Below, one piece after another: positions 34,707-42,776 of a stretch of DNA of 64,000 nt. The position numbers were made by a program, and so were the translations under genes. Numbering within the stretch: the first letter of the stretch is position 1; each line of letters starts with the position of its first letter. The stretch comes from Deltaproteobacteria bacterium (lineage in GTDB: Bacteria; Myxococcota; Myxococcia; SLRQ01), in the NCBI GenBank assembly GCA_007130885.1, contig SLRQ01000024.1, forward strand, positions 1 through 64,000, in the 5' to 3' direction. A model generated the notes under the pieces. That model had not been told where the DNA came from and did no database searches. It worked only from the letters and a program-made list of their open reading frames with translations.

Positions 34707-35125
34707 GGCTCACCGTCCTCGACCGACTCCTTCCCCTTGGGCGCGGTAGCGATGGATACCGCGGAGAAACCGGCCTTACTTGCCGCATCCAGTACCGTGA
34801 CCGCGCGTTGCAACGCCACCTCACCGTCGGCTACCAAAAGAAGGCTTTCGCTTTCCCTTCGATGCGCCGTGAGGACTTCGGTCAACTCGCCATCGCCGGT
34901 TTCAACGTCGGCGACGGTGATGGGACCTTTGGCGGGGACCACAACCAGTAGAGCGGCCGGATCGGCGGAGCCGGACGCCTCCGCGTGCGGCAGCGCGACG
35001 TCAAGTCTGTCCACGCGCGTGAAGGTAGCCGCAAGCAGCAGAAAGATGAGCAAGGTGAACACCACATCGACCAGAGCCGATACGTTGATGGTCGGCACCT
35101 GCCTGCGGCTGGTCTCAAGGCGCAC
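34703..35125 (-). CDS. exbD: ExbD/TolR-type biopolymer transport protein
   Basis: 140 residues from a GTG at 35125, which overlaps the end of exbB by 11 bp and has GGAAGG about 8 nt before it; the longer frame to 35326 is inside exbB. The single membrane helix follows INVSALVDVVFTLLIFLLLAAT, with the essential proton-conducting Asp (VDVVF) present. The C-terminal periplasmic domain ends ERESLLLVADGEVALQRAVTVLDAASKAGFSAVSI, as in ExbD/TolR. Gene order and overlaps leave no doubt of co-translation with exbB and tonB. Confidence 0.92.
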   Translation of the reverse strand: MRLETSRRQVPTINVSALVDVVFTLLIFLLLAATFTRVDRLDVALPHAEASGSADPAALLVVVPAKGPITVADVETGDGELTEVLTAHRRESESLLLVADGEVALQRAVTVLDAASKAGFSAVSIATAPKGKESVEDGEP

Positions 35126-35822
35126 CGGAGGAGCCTTCCGTGTGGGTCTCGTGATCCGACCCTTGGCCTTCTCCCATGCTTGGAGACCGAGCGGTGGTTT
35201 GATTCTCGGCTGGATTGGGGAGCTCGGACAGTACGCGTGCCACCGAATCTGAAATCTGAAGCTTGACCCTGTCCACTCTACCGGTGAGCCAGGCGTAGGC
35301 CCCCAGCGCCGGGACGGCCACGACAAGCCCGGCGGCCGTGGTCAATAGTGCTTTCCAGATTCCCGAAGACAAGAGATTAGGGTCTATCTCAGTAGCGCCC
35401 GCGCTTTGTATGGCCATGAACAGCTCGACCATTCCGATGACGGTGCCAAGCAGACCCAGAAGCGGCGCGGCCTGCGCTATGAACGAGAGGAGACCGAGAC
35501 GGCTATCGAGGCGTTGAAGCTCCGCGCTGCCCACACGCGCCGCATCGGCCTCGGCTCTGTCGGGCCGACGGGGTAGTGCCTCTAGGAGCGCTTGCACCGC
35601 CCTTGCGGAAGGATTGGCTCTGCCGGCGCAAGTACGCGTTGCGCCGCCGATGTCTCCTTCCGCAACCGCTCGAAGCGTCGGGTCGAGCCACTCCAGATCG
35701 CGAGTCCTTGCAGCTCTAAGCTCCAGTAGCTTGTGTACGACCAGCGCCACCACGACCAGCGAGCAGGCATAGATGGGAGACATTAGCCAGCCGGCTTCCC
35801 CTAGCAGTTGCCCGAGAGTCAT
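35115..35822 (-). CDS. exbB: MotA/TolQ/ExbB proton channel protein
   Basis: 235 residues from the ATG at 35822, whose ATGA overlaps the stop of the upstream CpaC-like gene. Three membrane helices: IYACSLVVVALVVHKLLEL, LLSFIAQAAPLLGLLGTVIGMVELF, and IWKALLTTAAGLVVAVPALGAYAWL. The MotA_ExbB signature APLLGLLGTV.GM..LF..I and the Thr-rich GIWKALLTTAAGL are present, so it should form the proton channel with ExbD. A frame to 36110 begins inside the neighbour gene and was discarded. Confidence 0.93.
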   Translation of the reverse strand: MTLGQLLGEAGWLMSPIYACSLVVVALVVHKLLELRAARTRDLEWLDPTLRAVAEGDIGGATRTCAGRANPSARAVQALLEALPRRPDRAEADAARVGSAELQRLDSRLGLLSFIAQAAPLLGLLGTVIGMVELFMAIQSAGATEIDPNLLSSGIWKALLTTAAGLVVAVPALGAYAWLTGRVDRVKLQISDSVARVLSELPNPAENQTTARSPSMGEGQGSDHETHTEGSSGAP

Positions 35823-36499
35823 TGGTTCTCCGCCGAAATGTCCAGCGTTCGCATGTCGACCAACATGCGGCCGGCCGTCTCTTGCCACAAGGTTCTTACC
35901 AGAGCGTCCCGCTCTTCCACCGTGTCGACCCGGCCGGAGATTCTCAAAGTCGCCCCGAGGTAGGCAAGACTTACGGCCAGATCGGGATGTTTCCTTGAAA
36001 GGGCCTCGTCCTGTGCCCGAAGCTGGGCGAGCAGGCCCTCTTCCTTGAAGCGTACGACGAGCCGGCTGGACAGCAAGTGTTCGCTCAACTGTACGACTTT
36101 CTTTTGGCACTGGGCTGACTGCACGGTGACCTCGATGCCGTCAGGGCCTTGTCGAAGGGCTTCGCATGCCTTTCGAGCGGCCTCGATGGCCTCTTGCTTG
36201 CCGCCGCGATCGACGCCGGAGTCCACTAGCACCCGCCAGGCCGAGACCCCTTCGTCACCGTGCAGAAAGACTGTCGCCGTCCCGGGGGACAAGGCCTCAA
36301 TCTCCATTTCCATCGACGAGAGCTGCTTTGCGGAAACTACGTCCGTATTGTCGACGTGGACTCGAACCGGCTGCGCGATTTGTTCGGTGGTGGTGCTCCC
36401 CGTACCAAGTCGCAGCAGTCGCTCGGCTGTCGCGGCCGAAGATATTGCGGGTAGCAGCACCAAGGCGGCGATGAGGAAGCGGGCAAGATGCATGGCCAA
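35819..36499 (-). CDS. CpaC/RcpA-like secretin N-terminal plus BON-like protein lacking a secretin domain
   Basis: 226 residues with a cleavable signal (FLIAALVLLPAISSAATA). Residues about 28-95 match the pilus-assembly/T2SS-T3SS N-terminal domain of CpaC: LLRLGTGSTTTEQIAQPVRVHVDNTDVVSAKQLSSMEMEIEALSPGTATVFLHGDEGVSAWRVLVD. Residues about 170-222 (LAVSLAYLGATLRISGRVDTVEERDALVRTLWQETAGRMLVDMRTLDIS) look like a BON domain, which in CpaC follows next. No secretin ring domain is present and the protein ends there. It is the first gene of the exbB-exbD-tonB operon, coupled by an ATGA overlap. This association is unusual. Confidence 0.78.
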   Translation of the reverse strand: MAMHLARFLIAALVLLPAISSAATAERLLRLGTGSTTTEQIAQPVRVHVDNTDVVSAKQLSSMEMEIEALSPGTATVFLHGDEGVSAWRVLVDSGVDRGGKQEAIEAARKACEALRQGPDGIEVTVQSAQCQKKVVQLSEHLLSSRLVVRFKEEGLLAQLRAQDEALSRKHPDLAVSLAYLGATLRISGRVDTVEERDALVRTLWQETAGRMLVDMRTLDISAENQ

Positions 36500-36539
36500 C
36501 TGCTACCACGGTCGCGCATTCCGTTTCCAGCGGTTGGGG

Positions 36540-37697
36540 TCAAACCTTCTTGATGGGTGGCCTCCGTAGGGTGTCCAGCAGAGCGCCTGTTCCGCACCCG
36601 TAGTTGCACCAAGGTCTATGAAGGGCGGGGGAGAGCACCAATGCCGCGGCTCCAATCAACAGCGCCGCGAGGCCGGCGAGGCGAGGTCTAAAAGCGGAGA
36701 AGGGCTCGAGGTCGTTGAGATCGACGCCAAGCCCGAGAATGAGCGAGAAGCCGGCGAATGTGAGGACGAAATAACGAACGTACCGGAGGCCGCGGTGCCA
36801 CCCGCGCCCGATCTTCACCTTGAACGGTATTGCTCTGAATAGTAGCTCTTGCAGCGCTCCAAAGGGGCAGATGAAGTGGCAGTAGAAGTTCTTGCGGAGA
36901 ACGACGGAGCTCGAGATGGCCGCTCCGGCGACGATGGCGAGGCTCGGGGGGCCTGTGAGGTTCCAGTTGGTGACCCAGCCTCCGAGTAGAGCCATGGAGA
37001 GCATGGAGGCGGCGATGACGCCCAGCACGAGGAACGAGAGCCCCAGCTGAGCCTGGCGTGCCCACCGGGGGGTTCGACCATGCAAGAGGCCCAGCGCGAA
37101 TCCGAGTGCCGCCACTGCTAGAACGGCGATGTCTATCGGGCCTATCCGCTGAATGAAGCTCGGAGGTGGTCTGACGGGTGCATCGGGGTCCATGAGAGAT
37201 AGCCTCTGCCCAAGAGTCTCCGCAATGGCGACGCTCGTTATGGTGGCTCCCGAGACCGCGTCCACTTTAAGCGGCTCGTGCGCCACTTCTCTCCAGCTAG
37301 AGCCTGTCCACTGCCGCATGAAGCCCGCGTCGATTATTTGTCTCACATACTCTGGTGTCTCCCTGTTGTTCAGCAAAACGACACTCTCGATTACGCCGTC
37401 AGGATTCACGGCTATCAGAAGAGGAGTCGGTCCCGCGTAGCCGATGACATCGTCGGAGTAAGGAGAGGTGACGGCGATCGCCCCCAGGTGCTCGCCTGCT
37501 GGTCCAAGGACCGGGATCCACTCCCTCTTCTGGTCGGCGGGCGCCACCAGCTCCTCGGCGTGAGGAAATGCTTTCCTCACGGTCTCCAGGGTGAGCGGAG
37601 CCTCGGGCGGAGCAGGTCGATTTGCCGCCATCACCGCTCCCGTGATCAGCACGACGGCTCCGACACGAAAAAGGTAATCACGGATGCTGTTCATCAT
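36540..37697 (-). CDS. NosR-like membrane protein with FMN-binding domain and 4Fe-4S-type Cys motifs
   Basis: 385 residues. A signal/anchor helix (VVLITGAVMAANR) precedes an FMN-binding domain (about 30-165). Its flavinylation motif SGAT (149-152) suggests a covalent FMN on Thr152, added by ApbE, which is not in the window. Five to six membrane helices (185-360) follow with two Cys pairs typical of the NosR/RnfD-like ferredoxin-type membrane domain: YCHFICPFGALQE (C273, C277) and WCNYGCGTG (C364, C368). The family's usual soluble ferredoxin tail is absent. The protein likely moves electrons across the membrane. It is upstream of the Ton operon, 40 bp away. Confidence 0.82.
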   Translation of the reverse strand: MMNSIRDYLFRVGAVVLITGAVMAANRPAPPEAPLTLETVRKAFPHAEELVAPADQKREWIPVLGPAGEHLGAIAVTSPYSDDVIGYAGPTPLLIAVNPDGVIESVVLLNNRETPEYVRQIIDAGFMRQWTGSSWREVAHEPLKVDAVSGATITSVAIAETLGQRLSLMDPDAPVRPPPSFIQRIGPIDIAVLAVAALGFALGLLHGRTPRWARQAQLGLSFLVLGVIAASMLSMALLGGWVTNWNLTGPPSLAIVAGAAISSSVVLRKNFYCHFICPFGALQELLFRAIPFKVKIGRGWHRGLRYVRYFVLTFAGFSLILGLGVDLNDLEPFSAFRPRLAGLAALLIGAAALVLSPALHRPWCNYGCGTGALLDTLRRPPIKKV

Positions 37698-37779
37698 GAA
37701 CGAGAAGGTTGCAAGATGACTCGGGAGATAGCTTCGACACGAACCGGTGTGAAGAGGTAGGGGGCTGAATTGTCCGGCA

Positions 37780-39273
37780 TTACCCCTTTATCACGCCGAT
37801 GGGCTTGAGGCGTGCAACTCGCCTCGAAATGCCGGCACCTTCGATCACGTCCGTAATATCGGCCACGTCCTTGTAGGCTTCCGGAACCTCTTCCGCAAGA
37901 GTCTTCATACCTCGGCTCATTACGGTTACTCCGGCCTTTTCCATTTCATCGAAGAGCTTGCGGCCCCGGGTTGCTTTTCGCGATGCCGAGCGAGAGAGCA
38001 GTCGACCGGCACCATGGCAAGAGCTACCGAATGTCTCGGTCATGGCGGCGGCGTTGCCGGCCAGAACGAAGGACTGTCTTCCCATGTCACCGGGTATGAG
38101 CACCGGTTGTCCCACGTCTCTGTAGCGGCTGGGGACTCGTTCATCTCCCGGCCCGAAGGCCCTGGTGGCTCCCTTTCTGTGCACGAGCACCAAACGCTGC
38201 TCACCCTCGATCTCATGAGTCTCGTACTTTGCGATGTTGTGGCATACGTCATAAAGAAGCCGGGCTCCGATTCGGTCGCGGCCGATGCCCAACGCTCTCG
38301 CCAGCGCGTCCACGGCCAGCCCGGTCATTACCTGACGGTTCGCCCAGGCGAAGTTGGCCGCCGCCTGCATCGCGCGAAGATAGCGATTCCCCTCATCGGA
38401 AGCTATCGGAGCACAGGCGAGCTGGCGATCCGGGACCTTGGCGTAGTCCGGCCCGTATGCGGACATGCGCCGAGCCAGCCGGGACACCGTCTCATCGCAG
38501 ACCTGGTGACCCAGGCCGCGGGAGCCGGAGTGGATCATGATTACGACCTGGCCTTGGAACAGTCCGAAGGCGGCCGCAGCCTTTTGGTCGAGCAGTTCAT
38601 CGACCACTTGAACTTCTAGGAAGTGATTGCCGCTACCCAGGCTGCCGACCTGGGTGGTGCCTCGCTCGAGAGCCCGCGGGCTCAAGGCGGCGGGGTCGGC
38701 TCCCTCGAGGGCTCCATTGTCTTCGCATAGCTCCGTGTCGTCTTCCCCTGCCATGAAACCCTTCTCGACCGCCCAGGCCGCTCCCCTCTCCAGAACTCGC
38801 CACAGCTCCTTCGTTCCTATCTTCCCGGTGCCGGAGCCTTTTCCCACTCCCGTGGGAATCGTGTTGTAGAAGGACTTCACCACATCTTTGATCCTATCGG
38901 TGACATCCGCTCTGGACAGCCGGGTAGTAATGACCCTGACTCCACAGTTTATGTCGAAGCCCACACCTCCGGGTGAGACGCTACCCTCGGCGGCGTCGAA
39001 CGCCGCGACCCCGCCGATGGGGAAGCCGTAACCCCAGTGGATGTCAGGCATGGCAAGGCTGTGACCCACTATGCCGGGCAGGTGAGCGACATTCGCCACC
39101 TGCTGCAGCGCGGGATCCTTTCGCATCACATCCATCTGCGCGCGTGAAAGATAAACGCGGCCCGGAACCCTCATCCCTCCCGTCCTTGGAATCTCCCAGG
39201 CAAACTCACCGACCTGTTTCACCTCTAATGTCATCCCAAAATCTCCGTTTGGTTTGACGGTCCGCGCCGTCAT
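37780..39273 (-). CDS. rtcB: RNA-splicing ligase RtcB
   Basis: 497 residues. All signatures of the Mn/GTP-dependent 3'-phosphate RNA ligase are visible: GFDINCG (C110), GSGNHFLE (H217), HSGSRGLGH (H248), CHN (H345), HRKGATRAF (H365) and SCHGAGR with H420 as the guanylated His. RtcB joins 2',3'-cyclic phosphate or 3'-phosphate ends to 5'-OH ends in tRNA and rRNA repair. Its ATG overlaps the archease stop by 4 bp. The archaeal/eukaryotic-type pairing with archease, not the bacterial RtcR-controlled operon, is present; no sigma-54 activator or RtcA is in the window. Confidence 0.96.
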   Translation of the reverse strand: MTARTVKPNGDFGMTLEVKQVGEFAWEIPRTGGMRVPGRVYLSRAQMDVMRKDPALQQVANVAHLPGIVGHSLAMPDIHWGYGFPIGGVAAFDAAEGSVSPGGVGFDINCGVRVITTRLSRADVTDRIKDVVKSFYNTIPTGVGKGSGTGKIGTKELWRVLERGAAWAVEKGFMAGEDDTELCEDNGALEGADPAALSPRALERGTTQVGSLGSGNHFLEVQVVDELLDQKAAAAFGLFQGQVVIMIHSGSRGLGHQVCDETVSRLARRMSAYGPDYAKVPDRQLACAPIASDEGNRYLRAMQAAANFAWANRQVMTGLAVDALARALGIGRDRIGARLLYDVCHNIAKYETHEIEGEQRLVLVHRKGATRAFGPGDERVPSRYRDVGQPVLIPGDMGRQSFVLAGNAAAMTETFGSSCHGAGRLLSRSASRKATRGRKLFDEMEKAGVTVMSRGMKTLAEEVPEAYKDVADITDVIEGAGISRRVARLKPIGVIKG

Positions 39274-39770
39274 ATGTCCAGCGTCACTCGAGCAACCCAG
39301 ACCCCGTTCGGGGTCTTCTCGAAACGTGGCTGGTGGTAAGTGACGGCTTTGATGTCGGAGCCTCCGCCGTGGAGTCGTTCATCATACCTGCCCATGCGTA
39401 GCACGACCTTGGTGCCGGCCGACTCATCCACTCTCACCACGCCACAACGTTCCGGAATCTCACCTCTGGTGGCGAAGCGATAGAGCACCTCGCGTAGGAC
39501 GTCGATGGCCATAATCACAAGGTCGCCCGGCTCTACCTCGATGCGAACCTCCTTGTGTGCCCGCAGCTCTCCTCCACCACAAAGCTGATCAGCCAAGGCG
39601 AGAACAAGACGCGCCAATGTCTCCGAGGGGTCCGCCCCCTGAACCTCTATCGTCAGGTCCGCTGTGTGTGAGATCTCCTCGTAAGGCTGTGGGTGAGTAA
39701 GCGGCTGCGTAGCCGTACCCGGTGTTGTCTCTTTGTCGGTCGAGGTCATGGGCTTTGGTTTCGTATGCAA
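39270..39770 (-). CDS. Archease (RtcB activator)
   Basis: About 159-166 residues; ATG at 39770 or 39749 (MTSTDKETT). The archease core starts at about residue 30: EEISHTADLTIEVQGAD, then LADQLCG, IMAIDVLREVLYRFATRGEIPERCGV, MGRYDERLHGGGSDIKAVTYHQPRFE and a final VWVARVTLDI, with the conserved HTADL Asp and the C-terminal Asp metal ligands. Archease speeds RtcB guanylation and multiple turnover. The 4-bp overlap with rtcB confirms the functional pair. The N-terminal 28 residues are a poorly conserved Thr-rich leader. Confidence 0.95.
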   Translation of the reverse strand: MHTKPKPMTSTDKETTPGTATQPLTHPQPYEEISHTADLTIEVQGADPSETLARLVLALADQLCGGGELRAHKEVRIEVEPGDLVIMAIDVLREVLYRFATRGEIPERCGVVRVDESAGTKVVLRMGRYDERLHGGGSDIKAVTYHQPRFEKTPNGVWVARVTLDI

Positions 39771-40079
39771 CGGCGGGAGTGCTCCCCGTCGGTCAGTGGG
39801 CCAATCCGCCGGAGCCTTGGTTGTAGATAGACAGCAGGTAGATAATCAATGCTTCAAACGACGTCCACCAAAGACCGGGTGAGCAAGCTCTGAACGACTG
39901 GTGGGCTATTCGCCGCCTTGCTCGTTTAGGGTTTGGTCCCTCTAGTATCAAGGGAGCCGCCGGCGGCCGGAGTTTCTTCAAGACTCGAGGGGCCGGACGC
40001 CGGGCAAATGACGGCGGTTCGCTATAACTGCGCCCGTTTTGGCGGCAGGAAGCGACCCCGGCTTATGGGAGGAGACGGC
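39771..40079. other. Intergenic region between the archease-rtcB operon and a divergent gene
   Basis: 309 bp. It must hold two divergent promoters; no pair of boxes stands out. A 62-codon minus-strand frame (39793-39981) starts with MKKLRPP and includes a hydrophobic stretch (LWWTSFEALIIYLLSIYN), but no family and no ribosome site could be found, so it is not called as a gene. Confidence 0.5.
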
Positions 40080-40580
40080 ATGAGAGTGGTTATCTTGCCA
40101 GTAGTTTTTTCCGGTTTGCTTATCCTTGGCTTCGTGTTGACCTCGGTTGGCGATGATTCCGCGGGAAATAACGACGCGGATCAGCAGGCGAACCACCATG
40201 ATGAAGAGGAGGGGTTCGGCTATGTTCGCGCGCTTCCGGAGGAGGCAGAGCCTGTCCTAGACCCGCAAGAAAAAGAGGATGCCATGGAGCGCGCCGTTTT
40301 GATGGCCAGGGCGGCTTCGGGATGGGAAGAGGGCGAGATGCTCGCCGGTGATCTCCAGCTTCTCATCGCCAGCGCGCGATCACAGCTCCAGGTGTACGAG
40401 GATGAGCTGGAGAGAATGAGGCGGCTCGATGAGGTTCCCGAAGACACTTTGGAGGAGATGGAGGAGCCTCACCGGCGTGCCGCGCGGCATCTGGATGATT
40501 TCGAAGAGGTCGGCAACGAGCTGCGTCGAGCGATGATAGACCTTCAGACCGCGCACCAGCGCCTTGGCGAGGGGGAATGA
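40080..40580 (+). CDS. Membrane-anchored helical protein, unknown function
   Basis: 166 residues from ATG 40080, GGAGGAGA just upstream. An N-terminal hydrophobic segment (VVILPVVFSGLLILGFVL) is a membrane anchor or signal. The rest is an acidic His/Asp-rich linker (NNDADQQANHHDEEE) followed by helices with heptad spacing (LLIASARSQLQVYEDELERMRRL; HRRAARHLDDFEEVGNELRRAMIDLQTAHQRL), a small coiled-coil domain. Family not recognised. It converges on the FHA gene with 6 bp between stops. Confidence 0.72.
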   Translation: MRVVILPVVFSGLLILGFVLTSVGDDSAGNNDADQQANHHDEEEGFGYVRALPEEAEPVLDPQEKEDAMERAVLMARAASGWEEGEMLAGDLQLLIASARSQLQVYEDELERMRRLDEVPEDTLEEMEEPHRRAARHLDDFEEVGNELRRAMIDLQTAHQRLGEGE

Positions 40581-40586
40581 CCCTCT

Positions 40587-42494
40587 CTATCGCTGGATCT
40601 CTTCCAGACGTTCCTTGGATCGTATGTGGGGTTGTGAGTCCGGAGGTGTCATGGCGATCACCTGACGGAACTTACGGGCGGCCTCTTCACGATTGAGTGT
40701 CCGAACCATGTACGCTTCGAGGTAGATCTCTTCACCCAGCCGAAGAAGCTCCGCCATTCCCCGCTTGGCTTGCTCATGGTTGGGATTCATGTCGAGAGCC
40801 TTGGACCAGTTGTCATAAGCTATCGCGAAGCGGCGACCGTTGAAGGCAACACGCGCCTGGAGACTGTACATGTCCGTCAATCTCTCGAGCACTGACCTGT
40901 GAATATTGCCGTTGGCTTTTATTGCCCTTGCGTGCCGTTCGGCACGGCTCAACTGGGATATGGCCTGTTCGACTTGTCTGTTATCAGCCGCGCTCATCCC
41001 TCGCTCGTACGCCGGATGGAAGGATCGTAGTGCATTGGCCTTCTCGCCCGCGGGCCCCGAGATAGCGGGGTTGCTGCTTTGCTGCAGCTCCATGAACGCG
41101 GCCAAGGCGCGGTCGAACTCAGCTTGCTCGAACAAGGCCTGAGCGCTCGCGAGGGCTTGTCTCACTCGCTCTTGCTCGCGTCTTTGCTGCTCGGCTGCAC
41201 GTCGTTGCTGGGCTCTTCTAGCGGCCTCGCGCTGCGCGGCGGTCGTCTGCCTTGCCCTGTCACGGATCTCCTGGATCGACTCGAGGCCGCGCAGGGCGTC
41301 CTCCTGGTCCGAAACCATGGTCAGGACTTGACGATAGGTCTCCTCCGCTTCGTCGAGATTCTCCTCCTCGAATAGCTCATCCGCCTTAGCCAGAACGGAC
41401 CGCCACTCCGCTTCGTCGACGCGCTCTAGAGCGGCCTGTGCTTCTCCATGCCGCAGGCTTTCGGGGTCCACTCTTCCGAATGCCCTTCGTGCTTCTTCGA
41501 AGTTGCCGCCAGCGAGAAGCTTCTCGCCTTCCGCTATGTCTTCCCTCGCGGCTATCTCCCGGCGGGTAGCCACGATATAGCGTTGTGCTTCTCGATGCTC
41601 CGGGTTGTTTTCCATGGCGGCCTCGAAGCGCTCCAGAGCCTCCTCGTAATCAGCTTCCCGAAACTTGGTCATACCAAGTCCGAACTCACGAGAAGCAACC
41701 TCCGCATCGGACGGTCCGACCTCCTGTGGGGTGTCAGTCTCCGGTTGGAGCACAAAAACCGCTGCCGCCACCACGCCGGCCACTGCCACCGCCGCTACTG
41801 CAATCTTCTTCCCCTTGGAGCCGTCGTCTCCTTTTGTTCGCTTTTGGCGCGCACGCCTGACGACATCGACCGGTGGAACGCCGGCTCCTCCCGCGCCCGA
41901 CCTGCGTTGTTTACCTCCGGCTTTGGGAGCGACGGCGGTCACGGTTTTCTCCGCCTCGTAGCGAAGAACGTGGTCTCCAAGCGCAATTTCGTCCCCGTCA
42001 TTCAGCTCGGTCTCGGTGACTTGGTCCTCGTTGAGGAACGTGCCGTTTCCGCTTCCAAGGTCGCGAATGCTGACTACACCGTTCCTCGTGGTCACCTCCA
42101 GGTGGCGCCGGGAGACTTGAATGTCCAGCAGTGTTACGTCGCACTCGCTGCTGCGGCCTAGTACGATGGAGCCGGCTCGAAGGTCGATCACTCGACCCTC
42201 TTCCTTCCCCGTGATGACTATCAGCCTCCCCTGGGGCTTCCTGGCGCGGGGCCTGCGTGCGGCCAAGGGATTCTGCGCCACGGCGGTGGCGTCCTCCGAG
42301 CCCGTCGGGGCGTCGTGATCCGGCTTGAGGTGGACCGCCTTTCCGCGACGAGGAGGTGGCAGATCGCTATCTCCCGCAGGACCACTGGTCGCCGGCTCAT
42401 CGTCGACCGCGGTGGGATCCGGTCCGACGAATGTGTCTGGAGATGAAATATTCGGGTCCGTGCTATCGTGGCCCGGCCTAGACGTCTTACCCAT
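40587..42494 (-). CDS. FHA-domain protein with membrane helix and TPR repeats
   Basis: 635 residues. N-terminal disordered region (1-85), FHA domain (about 88-185: IVLGRSSECDVTLLDIQVSRRHLEV, then RDLGSGNGTFLNEDQV), basic linker, one membrane helix (about 232-252, IAVAAVAVAGVVAAAVFVLQ), then five or more TPR units (EFGLGMTKFREADYEEALERFEAAMENNPE; AEWRSVLAKADELFEEENLDEAEETYRQVL; ALASAQALFEQAEFDRALAAFMELQQ). FHA domains bind phosphothreonine peptides, so cytoplasmic phospho-signals could be tied to a TPR scaffold outside, given a type II single-span topology. No Ser/Thr kinase is in the window. Myxobacterial-type architecture. Confidence 0.88.
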   Translation of the reverse strand: MGKTSRPGHDSTDPNISSPDTFVGPDPTAVDDEPATSGPAGDSDLPPPRRGKAVHLKPDHDAPTGSEDATAVAQNPLAARRPRARKPQGRLIVITGKEEGRVIDLRAGSIVLGRSSECDVTLLDIQVSRRHLEVTTRNGVVSIRDLGSGNGTFLNEDQVTETELNDGDEIALGDHVLRYEAEKTVTAVAPKAGGKQRRSGAGGAGVPPVDVVRRARQKRTKGDDGSKGKKIAVAAVAVAGVVAAAVFVLQPETDTPQEVGPSDAEVASREFGLGMTKFREADYEEALERFEAAMENNPEHREAQRYIVATRREIAAREDIAEGEKLLAGGNFEEARRAFGRVDPESLRHGEAQAALERVDEAEWRSVLAKADELFEEENLDEAEETYRQVLTMVSDQEDALRGLESIQEIRDRARQTTAAQREAARRAQQRRAAEQQRREQERVRQALASAQALFEQAEFDRALAAFMELQQSSNPAISGPAGEKANALRSFHPAYERGMSAADNRQVEQAISQLSRAERHARAIKANGNIHRSVLERLTDMYSLQARVAFNGRRFAIAYDNWSKALDMNPNHEQAKRGMAELLRLGEEIYLEAYMVRTLNREEAARKFRQVIAMTPPDSQPHIRSKERLEEIQR

Positions 42495-42730
42495 CGAATG
42501 CCGCTCTTTTAGTGTCGTGACTTGTTAGAAACGGGGACTTCAGTCTAGGCGCTTGTATTTTTGAGTGTCAAGCGGACAACCGACTGATAGATGCCCTTCG
42601 TCGTCCGAGTCGTCTCGCGGGATTCCCAGGCTTTTCGATCGGTTAGTGTCCATGCTGGAGCGTCATCGCCGACTTTCCAAAAAGCGGATTGCTCCGGAAA
42701 TGGCCGGCCGGTATAGAGAGTTTTTTCGAC

Positions 42731-42760
42731 TTGACGCGGGGCAACGCTATCTCGTAATAA
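42731..42760 (+). promoter_or_regulatory. Predicted sigma-70 promoter of the marR-RND operon
   Basis: -35 TTGACG (42731-42736), 18-nt spacer, -10 TAATAA (42755-42760). The expected transcription start, 7-9 nt after the -10, falls within 0-3 nt of the marR ATG at 42770, so the transcript should be leaderless. No ribosome site precedes the ATG, which fits. Confidence 0.6.
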
Positions 42761-42763
42761 TGC

Positions 42764-42776
42764 TCCGCAATGCGGA
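42764..42776. promoter_or_regulatory. Candidate MarR operator over the marR start codon
   Basis: Perfect 6-bp inverted repeat TCCGCA-A-TGCGGA, overlapping the predicted transcription start and the ATG itself (42770-42772). A MarR dimer bound here would block the promoter, the classic autorepression layout. Half-sites are shorter than some MarR sites, so this needs binding data. Confidence 0.5.

Noticed and set aside
39793..39981. 62-codon minus-strand frame before the archease gene with a hydrophobic stretch
   Set aside because: No ribosome site and an atypical mix of residues; not enough support for a gene.
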